From Tretioscincus oriximinensis (Eukaryota > Chordata > Lepidosauria > Squamata > Gymnophthalmidae), in the NCBI GenBank assembly GCA_022410635.1, contig JAJVDF010000257.1:827139-891138 (forward strand): a DNA stretch of 64,000 bases, in the 5' to 3' direction. This document shows, one piece after another, positions 33,796 to 46,108 of the stretch. Within the stretch, counting starts at the first letter, position 1; the number at the start of each line of letters is the position of its first letter. The notes under the pieces are model-generated. The model was not told the origin of the DNA, ran no database searches, and worked only from the letters and a program-made list of their open reading frames with translations. The position numbers and the translations under genes are program-made.

Positions 33796-34043
33796 CTTTC
33801 AAAGGGACTCAAAGCGGCTTACAAGGGTATTTTGCCCAAAGGCTGACATTCTACCTTCCCCACCAGGCTGTGGTGGTTCCCATGTATCTACTTGCAGTCA
33901 GTTGCAATTTCTTGCAATTCATGCTGGAGGCTAGAGCTACAGGGTAATAGAAGGTGCTCAGCCCTCCCCACGTCCGATACAGGGCTTCGAAACTCGATGT
34001 CCCAGATGAGAGACCGTTTCCTTAGCAACTGAGCCATTTGTGC
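33796..34043 (-). mobile_element. tRNA-derived SINE without tail (copy 6)
   Basis: It contains AAGCGGCTTACAAGGGTATT, CTGTGGTGGTTCCCATGTAT, GTCAGTTGCAATTTCTTGCA, a GCTTCGAAACTC B-box relative and CTTAGCAACTGAGCCATT (A box). The last 40 bp or so of the 3' end and the GAA tail are absent, and it abuts the repeat at 33590-33795 directly. Confidence 0.9.
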
Positions 34044-34980
34044 TCAGAGAAGGGGAAAGAAACCCCCTAGCTCCCAGGCTAATCCTGGAATCCTCCCTGC
34101 TCCTACAAGGTAGAAAACCTACCAATGCCCAATAGGCTTTTCTGCCTACTCAGATTATTTTACATCAAATTCCACTTTGCGGAAATGTCTGAGGGGGTTT
34201 GCGGGGGTGGATGTGAACAGGGGGAGGGGGTCCGAGAAGGTGGGTAGAGAGGGGAGGGGTCAAGAGGGGAAGGGAGGGAATTAAACCCACCCCTGGGCTT
34301 ATACTAGTCTTACATAATTTTGAGCCAATTCTTTCTTCCGTCTTAGCTGGCACAGGCCTAATTCCTGCTATCTCCAGCCCTGACTCTATTATAGAGGAAT
34401 AAAAAAACAAAAATGGTTTCAAACTGCATAGACCTCTTGATTGACCCATTACACATAAACAGCACATCTACAGAAAGCTTTGTGTTTATCCCATCTTTCC
34501 TGCCACATGCTTCTTACATAGTGTTTCAAATTTAGAAATTGTACACTTCATTTTCCTAGGGTAATGCAAATATCACAATAAATAAACATTTCAAACAATG
34601 CAGTCTTTACTTCTCCTTTTCTGTTCCTTACCGTCCCTGAAAATCCTTCCCATACAGGCTTTGTTCCTCTTTGTGATGGAAGTAATTTCATTATTTTAAA
34701 AGCACTTATGCAACCAATGGAGGCAACATAACAAATGGTGGGGGAGGGTTTGCATGTGGGTGCAAGTCTCTTCTTGAACAAAATCAGATTCAGCCTGGTC
34801 CCTTCCATCTGCTTCATCTCCTCTCCATTAGCAATTATTAATAGTTTTATCTTCAACCAGCCACAAGAAAATCTACCACATAGAATGTTTCTACATTCAA
34901 GCATTTTGCGTTCCACTAACAAAACATGCTGCAATGTACTGCAAATTTGATGTGCATCTTCTTTTTTTTTAAAGAAGGGT
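34044..34980. other. unique stretch with G-rich block
   Basis: Bases 34190-34290 on the plus strand hold many G-runs (GAGGGGGTTTGCGGGGGTGG, ACAGGGGGAGGGGG). No gene or repeat family is recognised. Confidence 0.55.
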
Positions 34981-34987
34981 ATGTCTG

Positions 34988-35046
34988 AATTTATTTATTT
35001 ACATTTCTATACCGCCCTATACCCAATGGTCTCAGGGCGGTTAACA
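34988..35046 (-). mobile_element. SINE tail remnant (AAATA type)
   Basis: TTTATTTATTTACATTTCTA and CCGCCCTATACCCAATGGTC-TCAGGGCGG are the reverse complement of the tail of the SINE at 54.2 kb. Confidence 0.6.
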
Positions 35047-37029
35047 ATAAAAACCAAATTAAGAGATGAATATCTAAAAGTAGGGAAGGGAGAACAGTCT
35101 AGAGGATGCCACATAGAACACTCTATCACCTATCCTGGGTGAATGAATTTGTTAGCTGATTTTCTCAATATACTGTATTAGGATTTCAATGTGAAAAAGA
35201 AGAAAGAGATCCTTTTCCTTTAATAGCTGTTGGAAAAGAATTTCAGCAGGACTTGCCTGCATGACAAGAAAACCTGTTGTTCAGCAACGACCAATTTCTT
35301 TATTTTTTCTATTTCTGCAAACTGTGGATGCATCCAGATGAGGTATTCTTCACACTTCAATGTCGTGATTATGAAGGGTTTGCCCCATCTAATTGTGATA
35401 ATCAATGGTAGCATTATAAATGCCATTATTACTCGTTGCTTTTGTGCTGACTCGGTAATGTGATGTTCCATCTTTTCACCATGATGGCACCATGTAGACA
35501 TTTCTGTGAAATGTCTCGAGAGCTCTAGCCCTGCCTTGTGACTCTTTGCTTGCCTTTCAGCAAGGCAAGATATGGGAAAGCTGTTTTTTCTTGTTAAATT
35601 TATAAAAATTTATATAAAAAAAAACAGTGTTAGTAACTGAAAATAACTTAGCAGCATATAAAAACTTGGCAAAAAAGCAAAAAAAAAATAGAAAAGGAAA
35701 ACAAGTGGACACTTAACAGGTTCTGTTGGCCCCATGTAGCCCAATCTCAGAAAAAGCTCATTAGGCATGGAGGTGATAATACCCCTTTCATTTGAGAGCT
35801 GGAGGCAATTTTAGATCTCAAGTCACAATGGCAGTCTGGAGGCATCCATGGCTTTGTGTAACACAGTTACACTTTTACCATGTTTTAGAAGTGTAATTTT
35901 CCTTGTAGAATGCAGATTTCTCTTGTTTAATACAAGCTGATAATATTATCGCTGAGGGACCACATAGTTTCAGTCTTTGGTTGACTGGGCTTCCATGGTT
36001 CCCGGATCCTTTCTTTGCTACCAGTGGAAAATATTTGCATAACAATGTTTTGTACCAGTTTGCTTATGCAGAGATGGCTGAGGAAATGAATCATAGGCAG
36101 AAGTCCTTACCTGCAGTACAACTGTTTGTGAGGTTTTTTTTTATATATATATATAGGACTCATGCTGTCAAAATTGGCTTCTTTATGAAGTAACTGTATA
36201 ACGTCTGGAATTCCACTGATTCCCCTCCCCCACCCCACATCATCATCGTGATGGTGCAGCTTCTACCTACAACCCTATTTGTCTGTGTTCTGCGGATGCA
36301 TAGAAATCTTACAAGAAATGAATGATTAATAACCCCACTAGTTACATTAAGAAACAAATCTTGAATTAATGCTGAAATCCGATCACCCAATATATTCACC
36401 AAAAGATTCTGGTTCTTAATAACAGCATAAACACAAGTAATTCTTCCTGATTTCTTCTTTATGGCCCATTTCCATTCATGATGCCACTCACAACATTACA
36501 TTTGAAATACTCACCACGGTACTAAAAACTCATGGGGAGGCAGCTTAATTATGCATCTCAATATCTTTTTGAGATTTTTCAAAAATTGCATTAGCAAGCC
36601 AAAAGTCAATGACTCTCTGTTTTAATGGGTAATTTGCTTTTCTTGAAATTACTGTGGTTCTGTTGATCAGCTTTAAGAGAACTGGTTGGCTTATTTTTAT
36701 TTCTTTCCCACCATTCTTCACACAGGTGTGTCAAGATGGGCTACAATAAAAACAACTACAGAGTTGCAACTTGGTTCTGTGTCACCAGGGACAAACATTG
36801 ACTCTGATATACAGCCCCATTAACTGGAATGGCATGGCAGGCCATTTTGGTGCCTCATTCAGCTTGTTTCCCAAGGCCTAGACCTCTTTAAATCCACCCA
36901 CCCCAATAACTAACTAAATACACAATAAAATACACTCACTAAAATAGTAGTTGGCTGAAAAGGAAGCAGAAGTTGTAAGTAGATCTAAAAGAGAAGATTG
37001 TTCCACATTATGAAGTCAACTAGAGAAAA
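35047..37029. other. unique noncoding stretch
   Basis: No gene is recognised. An A-rich low-complexity patch lies at 35590-35700. Bases 36560-36690 look like possible conserved noncoding sequence. Confidence 0.4.
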
Positions 37030-37237
37030 GGCCCCCTTCCTGTATGGAAGGCTGTTGTATCAACTACTACTACAATTGATGCCTAGGTGTTGCCTCCAAG
37101 TTGGTCAAATATATAAGTTGCCTCTGTTGATCTTTGATATTTGGGTTCCTCTTGGCCAGCCAATGAGAGTGGGTTATATTGCAAATATATTTGAAACTTA
37201 TATAAAATATTCTATCTTTTTATTGAAATACTCTGGG
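37030..37237 (+). repeat. unclassified dispersed repeat, copy 2
   Basis: It matches 33590-33795 in inverse orientation with roughly 85% identity by eye. The shared open frame extends to 37333. Differences include synonymous and nonsynonymous changes in similar proportion to chance, so coding selection is not apparent. Confidence 0.8.
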
Positions 37238-38625
37238 ACCTTGTGGTTAAGGGTATACAGTAGATTAAGAAAGAAAAGCATTTTTTCAGAAATTCAAGAA
37301 CTGCTGCAGGTTTTCCCATTGTCTTCTGTTTGAGAAGCCCAGAAGTAATTGGTGGATCAGTGTGAGAATCAGGATCCTGTACTTATTTATTTTTAATTTG
37401 ATACTATTCAAGGTAGTATTAGCAGGAAGGCTCTTTTTTGCCTATATTAGATATCAGTTGCTCTTCATGTGAATAGGCACAGCTTTAGATGTTTGGATCG
37501 TTAGTTGTTTAGGGCTTTATAAGTTAACGTTAGAACTTTGAATTGAGTGTGGAAGCAAATTTGAAAACAGTATAACTACTTTAGGACTGACTAAAGGAAG
37601 ACATCATGTGCAAAGTCTAAAACTAACAATATCCTAAGTCACCTTTCTAAATGTTCGATACCAATGGCTAAATGTAATTGCACATGACTATTGCTATTAT
37701 GCTCAGTCTTAACTAAAATAAATGCTATTGTATGGTTACTGGTGACAGCGATCATTTGGCAATCATTCTGTTAAACCCCAAAGATATATCTTTCATTCCT
37801 TCATTATATAATAGGGGTATATTTTTATTTACGGAAATGTCTGGGAAGGATAGGAAGTTTCTTTTCTTTTCTTCCTATCTTCTCTTAAATGAGAAAACAC
37901 ACCAATCATACAAAATCTCTTCTGAACTCAACAATGACTGCTTAGATTTTTGGTTGCATTTGCTGAATTTGCAATAAAATTATTATTTAAAAAACATGCC
38001 CATAGGCTGTACATGTAGAGGCATAATCAAATGTGTGGATGGCAGAATCCTTCGGATCACTGATGAAAATACAGCTGCTATCGATTCCACAATTACACTG
38101 ATTGCCCTTCTTAGGTCAAAAAAGAGACCTGTCCTATTGTTTAACAAATACAGTATTCTGTTCACTACATCAATTACCCTGACCCTGGACGCTCTGAAAG
38201 CCTCCCTACCCAACCATTTGCAGTGACAGCTGTCATGCTAATGAATCCACATTGATGTTATAATTAAACCATTATAGGAAGGAAAGGGAGAGTGGCTGAA
38301 GCATTTGCCTATACAACTATAGGCTAGCAGGGCAGTTAGTTCTGGATGTTCCTAAGAACTATAGTGAGGAAGAATATGAGGGAAAAGATTTGATGGGGGA
38401 GGGCACGTTCCATCCAAATTCTTTCTTGAGAGATAAAAAAAGCAAGAAGCTTGATTAGTTAATGGGAGATCTTTGCTTTTTGTATAGACCTTAGATACTT
38501 GCTGAAATATTAAGGATCATTCAACTTATTCTAGAATCTATATTACTCATGCATTTTGAGCTACCCAATAGAATAGGGTTCCCACGTAAAATCAGGAATT
38601 GAGCTTTGGACCCATAGACAGATTT
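37238..38625. other. unique noncoding stretch
   Basis: No repeat or gene is recognised. Bases 38210-38285 (GACAGCTGTCATGCTAATGA) could be conserved. Confidence 0.4.
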
Positions 38626-38770
38626 CGACTGTATTTTGCCCATGGGCTGTAATTTACTTACTTATTTGCTTATTTCTCCATTTTATTTATTTATTTTACT
38701 CCCCCTCTTCCCTCAGCTACTTTGGCTTTTATAATCATAAAACAATTAAAATAATTAATATCTTCCTAAT
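38626..38770 (+). repeat. unclassified dispersed repeat, uninterrupted copy
   Basis: CTGTATTTTGCCCATGGGCT and TTTACTCCCCCTCTTCCCTC-AGCTACTTTGG match 17052-17083 plus 17438-17590. This is the empty-site form of the segment split by CR1 there. Confidence 0.75.
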
Positions 38771-40582
38771 TTTATTTTGTTTTAAACCAACTTTATTGGA
38801 AAAATCTCATAATTTTGGAACTGAGAAATGTAACTAGTATTGCCAAAGAGTAAGAACAAAACAGTTCAAATCCCTGTTCTTCATCCCATAAAAATTTGAA
38901 GGAAAGCTTTTTTATAAAAAATAATTTTCCTGTAAAATCTCCGTTTCAAAGGTCCATGCAGATACTGATAAAAAGAAAAAGACATAGTCACACATGTACT
39001 TTTAAACGCTTGTGTATCCTGAAGAACTAGACTGAAAATCAAAATTTTCAGTCCAGTTCCTCAGGATTGAAGATAGTTTAAAAGCACTATTAAGATATTT
39101 AAATCTAATATCTTGATCCTACCAAAAATATATTCTTTCTAAAGCCAAATCTAAACTACAAGAATGTCACGTCTTCCATTAGCCTAAAATACTCTTTTAT
39201 CTTTTATATTTAAAATCTTTTTAAAGTTTTAAAAAATTTTCTTCCATATGGAAATTTTAAGAAGTGCCTTCCTGATGATATGGTCATTCGACTAATCATA
39301 TAAGACTAAACTATAAGAGAGTAGGGGAAAGATATGAGAGAAAAAATGCATGTATCTCTAGCTTGCATCATGCTTCAGGATATATCAGAGTAAAAGAACT
39401 GAGAGTATTATATATCTACATCTTTTTATGCAAATAGGTTTACACAAATGGGATTTGTGTGTTAGTGTGTGAAGTTACTTGGCCAGCTGGTCAAGCATGA
39501 TACATTATTCCCCCAAAGCCTAAGTACCTTGCTTAGAAGTACTTGAAATGGAAATATATGGTTCAGCTTTTAGCAAAATTTTCATTTTAAATTTATTATC
39601 GTTATCCACCCAAAACATATATAAACAATTCAGTCTTTGGGGGACGAAGTGCACAAAATTGTCATGCCCTGATCAGTTTCAGAAAGAAGTGGAGCTTTAA
39701 CTATTGTAGACAATTCTTCCCAATATGAGTGGGCCGGGCAGCTTCAAAGCATACTCTTGGCCACTGAGACGTGTGACTTGGAATTGAATGCAGAATAATC
39801 TGGTTTTTTGTACAATTCAAGGGCTATGTGTGCCACTGAAAATTGCATTGCCTCTTAAAGGCTAGGTGCACACAATGACTTAAAAACCATTCAACGCTAT
39901 AATCAGGAATATAGCAATTAAATGTCCATGCACACCAAACATGTATATTCTGTAACCAATGCCCCAGTTCAGTAACATCGCTCATTGATCTTGTTGCAGT
40001 GCAGCCAGAGAATATTTTTTTTTACTCACAACAGTGAATAGAAACAACTGCTGCATTCTCGATTTTTTAACATCTTGCGTCTAATTTGGGCACATGCATA
40101 TGCTCGCGGAAGTATGGGAGTTCTCTAGAACAATGCCTGAATATCTGAGCAATAGTTTATTCCAGTAAAAAAGGCATTTATTGCAGGTCGATTACTGAAA
40201 AACTCTTAGTACCTGTAGGAAGCACATATATGAATTAGGACTTTCCATTTCCGAAGCCACAATAACAACCAATTTGGGTGAACACAGGTGGAAATATCTC
40301 CTCTCTGCTACGTACAGTTACATAAATTCATGTCAATTTCATATCACACCAATACACCTTTCTTACGTACCATATTCCAGAAAAAGTTGAAAAAATGAGG
40401 AATGTTTCCTCGTATCATGGGGTTCAAAGTCCCTAAATACTTGGACACACAGCAGTAGGGGAGGAGAAGGCTCACCACAGCATTTGCTAGACAAATGTAG
40501 CAAAAATGTTGCTTGAATATGCCTTGGATTGGTAGCAAGTGGAAATAGTAATTAAAGTTTATTCTCATTTGTTCGCAATCCA
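38771..40582. other. unique noncoding stretch
   Basis: It is AT-rich. No gene or repeat family is recognised. Confidence 0.5.
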
Positions 40583-42224
40583 TTTCTTTCTTTCTTTTTA
40601 TTTATTTAAACAGAAACAAAACAAACATACATACATACATACATAGACAGTTACAACCCCCCCCAAACCCTCCCCACAACGAATAGGTATAATGATATAA
40701 TATTACAAAATCAATCGTTGTTCCAGGAACATCTGTATTGTTTCCTTGATCAGAGCTGGAGATGACGGTGTCAATCCAAAGGCTATGAGCTCTTGCCATT
40801 TGTTTATCCAATGTGGTTTTTGAATAATTCCAATGGTCTGCAGTCTTTTGGTGTGGAGAATATCAAACATCATGAATTCCATAAGATANTAGTACCATTC
40901 TTGTATATTCCACTTAGAACAATCTTTCCAGTTTTTAACTATTACCAAATGACCAGCCATGATTCCGCTATCTATCAGCCAGAGATCGGACCTCTCCATA
41001 GTTGGGACGTTTAATAAACCAAAGAGCCAAACTTCCTTTGTATTTGGAGGACTTATTCCTGTGATCTTATTTAGTTCGATGATGATGGTACCCCAAAATC
41101 TTTTCACCTTGGGGCATAAAGCCCACATATGGGTGTATAGCCCCCTCTGCTGGCAGCCATGCCAGCATAGGGGAGACATTCCAGTAATGTGAGCCAGCTG
41201 GCACGGAGTATAATACCAGCGGGTCACCATTTTCAGTTCTGTTTCCTTGATCCTCAGATCCTGTCTACTTAGGTGTCTAGCAATCCATTGTTTCCAAAAA
41301 ATTTTAAATTTTTGTAACTATTTGTCGTAATTAAAACATACATCTCCTTCGCCAGTTTTTTTTGTCCCCCAATCATTTTTATTAACAGCGGTTCTGAAAT
41401 CACGGTTATTTATTATCTTCAGAGAGCACGTTCTTGCAGCCAGAATCGTAAGCCATAATTCCGATATAGTTGTCTAATGATTGGTATTGGGACCGTAGAG
41501 CCATTTTCATCGACTAAATCTCTGAGCCTCTTGTATCTGTTATTTTTTAGTATCGTTAGATATATATACATGGAATCATCCCCCGCTAAGTTTATCGCTT
41601 CTAGAGAGGCGACGTGTTTCCAATTTGTAGTTAGGACTTTACAATTTTTCTTCCAAGTTTTATAGCAGGCTTGCAACGGTGATAACCAGAGTTTAGTAAT
41701 TCTTCTCCCTAAACCGGGGTCTAGTAAAGTCCTATTTTGAATCCCATTTAATACTAATTCCAGTCTAGTGGTGTTATTTTCCCTACAATATTCTAATTGT
41801 AGTATTTTTAGAATTTGGAAAACGTCTGCATAGATTCTGATTGATAATAGTCCCCAGCCCAATTGTTCTTTTTTTGAAAATAGCGTTCTGTTGGGGATTC
41901 TATTCTTTTTCCCATTTAAAACCCACAGTTTTATGGTGTTATCCCATTTTTTCCTCATAGTATCTGGGATGTATTGTGGGAGTGCCTNTAAGAGATACAA
42001 GAATTTTGNGAAGATTATCATATTGATTGCTCTAACTCTGTTGGTTATTGACCAACGTTTGTTTTCCCACTTCTTGAGAATAGTTCTAACCTTTTTCCAT
42101 ATTGGATTATAGTTCAAGGGTATCATTTTATCTATATTTTTAGAGATCCATACACCCAGGTATTTGAATTTCTTAAGACCTATATTTAGGCCCGAGTCAG
42201 AGTGGATGGTTCTAAGACTAGCTC
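40583..42224 (-). pseudogene. L1-clade LINE, 3' part of ORF2 and 3' UTR
   Basis: This is the longest coding remnant in the window. On the minus strand from 42190, a KFKYLGVWISKN region leads into WKKVRTILKKWENKRWSITN, RVRAINMIIF, LPQYIPDTMRKKWDNTIKLW and QLGWGLLSIR. These are the thumb and post-polymerase region of an L1-type ORF2. After stops near 41.4 kb the frame resumes as RIKETELKMVTRWYYTPCQL, then CWHGCQQRGLYTHMWALCPK, the C-terminal Cys/His segment. The 3' UTR has a G-run (C-run on plus, 40659-40667), TATG repeats and an A-rich end near 40583. The 5' side is lost at the gap. It has no active polymerase. Confidence 0.88.
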
Positions 42225-42319
42225 NNNNNNNNNNNNNNNNNNNNNNNNNNNNNNNNNNNNNNNNNNNNNNNNNNNNNNNNNNNNNNNNNNNNNNNNNNNN
42301 NNNNNNNNNNNNNNNNNNN
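42225..42319. other. assembly gap (95 N)
   Basis: The gap separates the L1 fragment from the TTATTG array. The true 5' limit of the L1 copy is therefore unknown. Confidence 0.95.
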
Positions 42320-42433
42320 TTATTGTTGTTATTGTTGTTATTGTTGTTATTGTTGTTATTGTTGTTATTGTTGTTATTGTTGTTATTGTTGTTATTGTTG
42401 TTATTGTTGTTATTGTTGTTGTTGTTGTTGTCT
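42320..42433 (+). repeat. (TTATTG)n / (GTT)n microsatellite
   Basis: About 16 units of TTGTTA, then GTT units. The hexanucleotide could have arisen from GTT by regular substitution. The Ile/Val and Thr-rich frames are artefacts. Confidence 0.95.
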
Positions 42434-45400
42434 TAATGTTGAAGTGTGATTGAGAGAGCATCTTGGATACAGTATCATCACCTCTGAATTATTTCTAAAG
42501 TACTTTTTAATTTTCTTTTCAACTGCTGATTCTGCATTGAGGAGATACAAAAGTGTTAGACAACAACAAACTTCAATCTAGTATGGTAAGTGTGCCAAAT
42601 GGCTGCTATCCCATCCAGAAGCAGCATCCCTTCCTTTTTTATTTTTTCAGATAGCTTTTCCCCATAACTGTGCTTCCAAACTTAATAAAAACCCCAGACC
42701 CTGATGGGCTCACCTGAGGGTGAACTTCAAGAGCTGACCCAAGTAAGCAACTTCAGCTGGAATCATTAGGGGAATAGTTTGCAAAATACAGTTTGCAGTT
42801 TGGGAACAAAAATGTCCTGCCTTTTGAATCTCCAAGAGGGCCTTCTTTACATTGCATCACTTCTGGCAGCATTTCTTGCTTTTCAGTGTCACTGAAAAGA
42901 TCTTTCACATATTGTGGTCTACAAAAACCTGCTGTCTGCATGCCTCTGTAATCCAGAATACGGCACTGACCTATTTAAAAATGTCTATAGGAGGACTAAG
43001 ATAAGGTGTCATTTTGGCTCCTTATCCTGGAGCAGAGCTTTGTCTAATGCAGATGAAACATGACAAGTAGAATGGGATCTGTTGCATTCCACACTAGCAT
43101 GCAGACAGGAGACTCTTAGAATATGTTCCAGTATTATGGTGAGTGGATGAAAGACTCTCGTCTCAAGTGGTAGAAAGACAAATGGAGCATTTTCACCATT
43201 GTGTGTTTCAACTCTAAAAATCCTAGACTAATTTTTATTTTAGAAACTCACCAGAGATGTACAATTGAATATGTAGGTCCGATTTTTTAAGTAAGCAAGA
43301 CAATTTATCTCAAATCTGTAGTAAGCAAGCTCTGACAGTTGATACCTATGATGACAGAAAATCAAAGTTTGGTCTAGGGTTAGAGATTTCCAGAGCATTA
43401 AATAAATGCAACAAAATTACAATTAGTTTACCATCTGATCTAGACTACATTTCACTGTATTTCCTTCGTTATACAAACTCCACCCCAATTTCTACTCCAC
43501 TCCACAAAAAGCAGCTTCTTTATGATGATGATGATTTGATAATTTCAGAAGTGGAAAGAGAAGACAGATGCCATGTTTCTAAACAAATTTACCATAAAAT
43601 AAGTTCCATCCATTTCTGTGAGATGCTGTTGTGTGCTTAAGATAGAACTGAAGCCTTCATTTCTATTTATAACCAACTTTAAGTTCTGGCTGATAACCTG
43701 ATGCTATGTTTTATTCCTTCTAATTTGACATCTCTCTTTCCAATCTCTTTATCAATAATAATGAAAGGAAAGAAAGGGAGGCCCAGACAGTGCCTTTTTA
43801 GTGCCCCTGTCTCTGCTACAGATGGGTCCCTCGATCCCCTGTGTAATCCCTGCTGCCTGAAATTTCACAAGATCCCCACAGCTCTTCAATTACCTTCCTT
43901 GGCCTGTCAAGTCTACAGCATTTCAAATTCAGTTAGGTGGTGTTTGGAGCTCCGCCAAAGGCCAGCCTATGCTCCTAATGACAGCCAGCTGAGGGGACAC
44001 TGAGAGGGGCCAGATTTGATTTGCCGGTCCTCTAATCATATTAGGGGAGCAGGGTTTTTATTTTCTCCAAAGTTGGCAGAAGCTGGGATGAATGATGGCC
44101 TAAGGATGAGCTGTCAATGTCAACAAAGGCTAAGAAACAAAATACTAATAATAATACTAAAAAATCTTTTTTAAAAAAAGTGGGATAAAAATGGAACAGC
44201 AAAATGAACTGTTTTGGTGTCAACGATCTGTATGTGCTCCTTGCCAGCTGTACAAATCACCTCAGGTTTAGGCAGCAAAAATGTCAACCAGGAGAAATTC
44301 CCTGNTGGTTCTCATTCTTCTTTAATGTTAAATCTATGACTTTGAGTTCTTATTTGAACAGAACAAACATTTTAAAAACAATAGCAAAGAAAACATAGGT
44401 CAATCTTGTTGGTTTGCCAAAACTATAGGTTAGTTTCTTTTTTTCTTTCTTTGTGAAAGTGTATTATTATATTTATGATACAATGAAAATTAATGAATTA
44501 GTATAGTTAAATATAGAGCTTTTACAGAATCTGACTGGCATTGTACCTCTTGTTCCTCTTGATTGGGATAAATGCAGTATAAAATAATATTTCCAGCCAA
44601 ATGTTTCAGTGAAAATTACACTATTATTCATGAGACATTTCCGCATCATTTATGTAAGGATAACACAATGGATTTGAAATAGTACTAAGGGAATCATAAC
44701 TGTAACTAACTCATTTTACTCTTTGATAGGCTTATTCCCTTGGCCACTTAGTGTGGCCATATTTATTTCACATATCTGGGTGCATGAGGAGCTCAGTGCT
44801 TCCTGAGGGACCCAGGAGTGAGGGGTTCAAATCATATTTTCTACTCAAAATTTTAATTGCCATTTTGATTTTTACTACCTAAGGAGGTGGTGACAGAAAC
44901 CAGTCTGAATTTTATTTTATTTTTAATTTAGAAAATTAAGTTCCTCTCCTTATCAACAGATCCTGGGTAGAAAATGACAAAAAAAGGTGAAGAACACAAA
45001 ATATTAGAATCTATTTAAAATTTAACCTTCTCTCACTCTCATCATTCCTCACAGAAGAAAACTGCAGAGGGAGCTAAAACTCTCCTAAGGGATCCAGGGA
45101 GGGAGGGGGGGGAAATATATGGGTTTTTTGTGTAAGTGTTCTTTATTTTATGATTGCTTTTATTGTGGGATTTTGTTGCAGTGCTATTTGATTGGATTGG
45201 CTGCCTCAGCACTTACTTAGCAAATCTGTCCATCTACTACTTGCTCATCACTTTCAATTGCTCTGCAATTTACTCAATGCCCCCTCCCACCTGCCCACCA
45301 CTCACATACCCATCCAGTTGCCCAACTTGACCGTCTCTCCGTTTCTCATCACTTCACATGTCAGCTACAGAGAACTTTTGCTTGGGAGGAAAACGTTGAC

Positions 45401-46027
45401 TAGCATTTGGATGAATCAATACAAAAAGGAGTGTTGTTGGGAACACACAGGCCCTTTATATTACTACAGATAGCTTGTTTTATTTTATAATTAATACATG
45501 GTTACTTTTTGTTAGTTTATGAATGTTAAATATTTTTAATGCCTTGAATATGGATTTGATGGATGATTTATTTTGTATTTGTCTGCCACTTTGGGAAAAG
45601 GTTTCTCCCGAAAAGTGCTTTATCAATTTACTTAAATTACATAAACCAATAAATCACAGGGATGTGGTTTCTAGTTGCCCAGGCATATTAGTTCCTGCTA
45701 TGAAAGTCATTGATAACTGTCCACACCTTGGCAGATGGTTTGACTTGGCTGTCCCTGCTTGCTCCCATTCAGCTTCTAAAAACACAAAGCAATCCTGACT
45801 CTTGAAAAATGTATCAGTTGCCCTCATTCCCAGATTATCCTTAGGAACCTTTTTGTCTACGGTGTCTATTAAAGGCCTCTAGTCTTACCACAACATAGAG
45901 AGAGGAACCCTGGCTTTTTTCACTTGCGCCATTTTATCACAGAAAGGTGGATTAGAAGTTATCTTAGCTCTGTTTTCTTTCACTGCTCCTTGGCAACACA
46001 ACCAGCAAGATATAAATATGTGCTCAG
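42434..46027. other. mostly unique stretch with possible conserved block
   Basis: No exon or repeat family is recognised. Bases 43690-44050 are the best single-copy, evenly composed segment of the window and include CCTCTAATCATATTAGGGG. They also hold a 100-codon frame without recognisable domain. A conserved noncoding element is a reasonable guess. Confidence 0.35.
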
Positions 46028-46108
46028 TCTGAAAGAAAGAAAGAGACAGACAGAAAGAAAGAGAGAGAGAAAGAAAGAAAGAAAGAGAAAGAAAGAGTAA
46101 GAAAGAAA
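46028..46108 (+). repeat. (GAAA)n/(GA)n microsatellite
   Basis: Interrupted GAAA units with GACA and GAGA variants. No SINE body is evident beside it, unlike the GAA arrays. Confidence 0.95.

Noticed and set aside
42164..42461. Leu-, Ile/Val- and Thr-rich frames
   Set aside because: They are translations of the gap and the TTATTG array.
43701..44003. 100-codon frame in the conserved-looking segment
   Set aside because: No domain is recognised and there is no evidence of coding selection; the region fits noncoding sequence better.
46028..46108. GAAA array as another SINE tail
   Set aside because: Neither side carries the SINE 3' block, so it is treated as an independent microsatellite.
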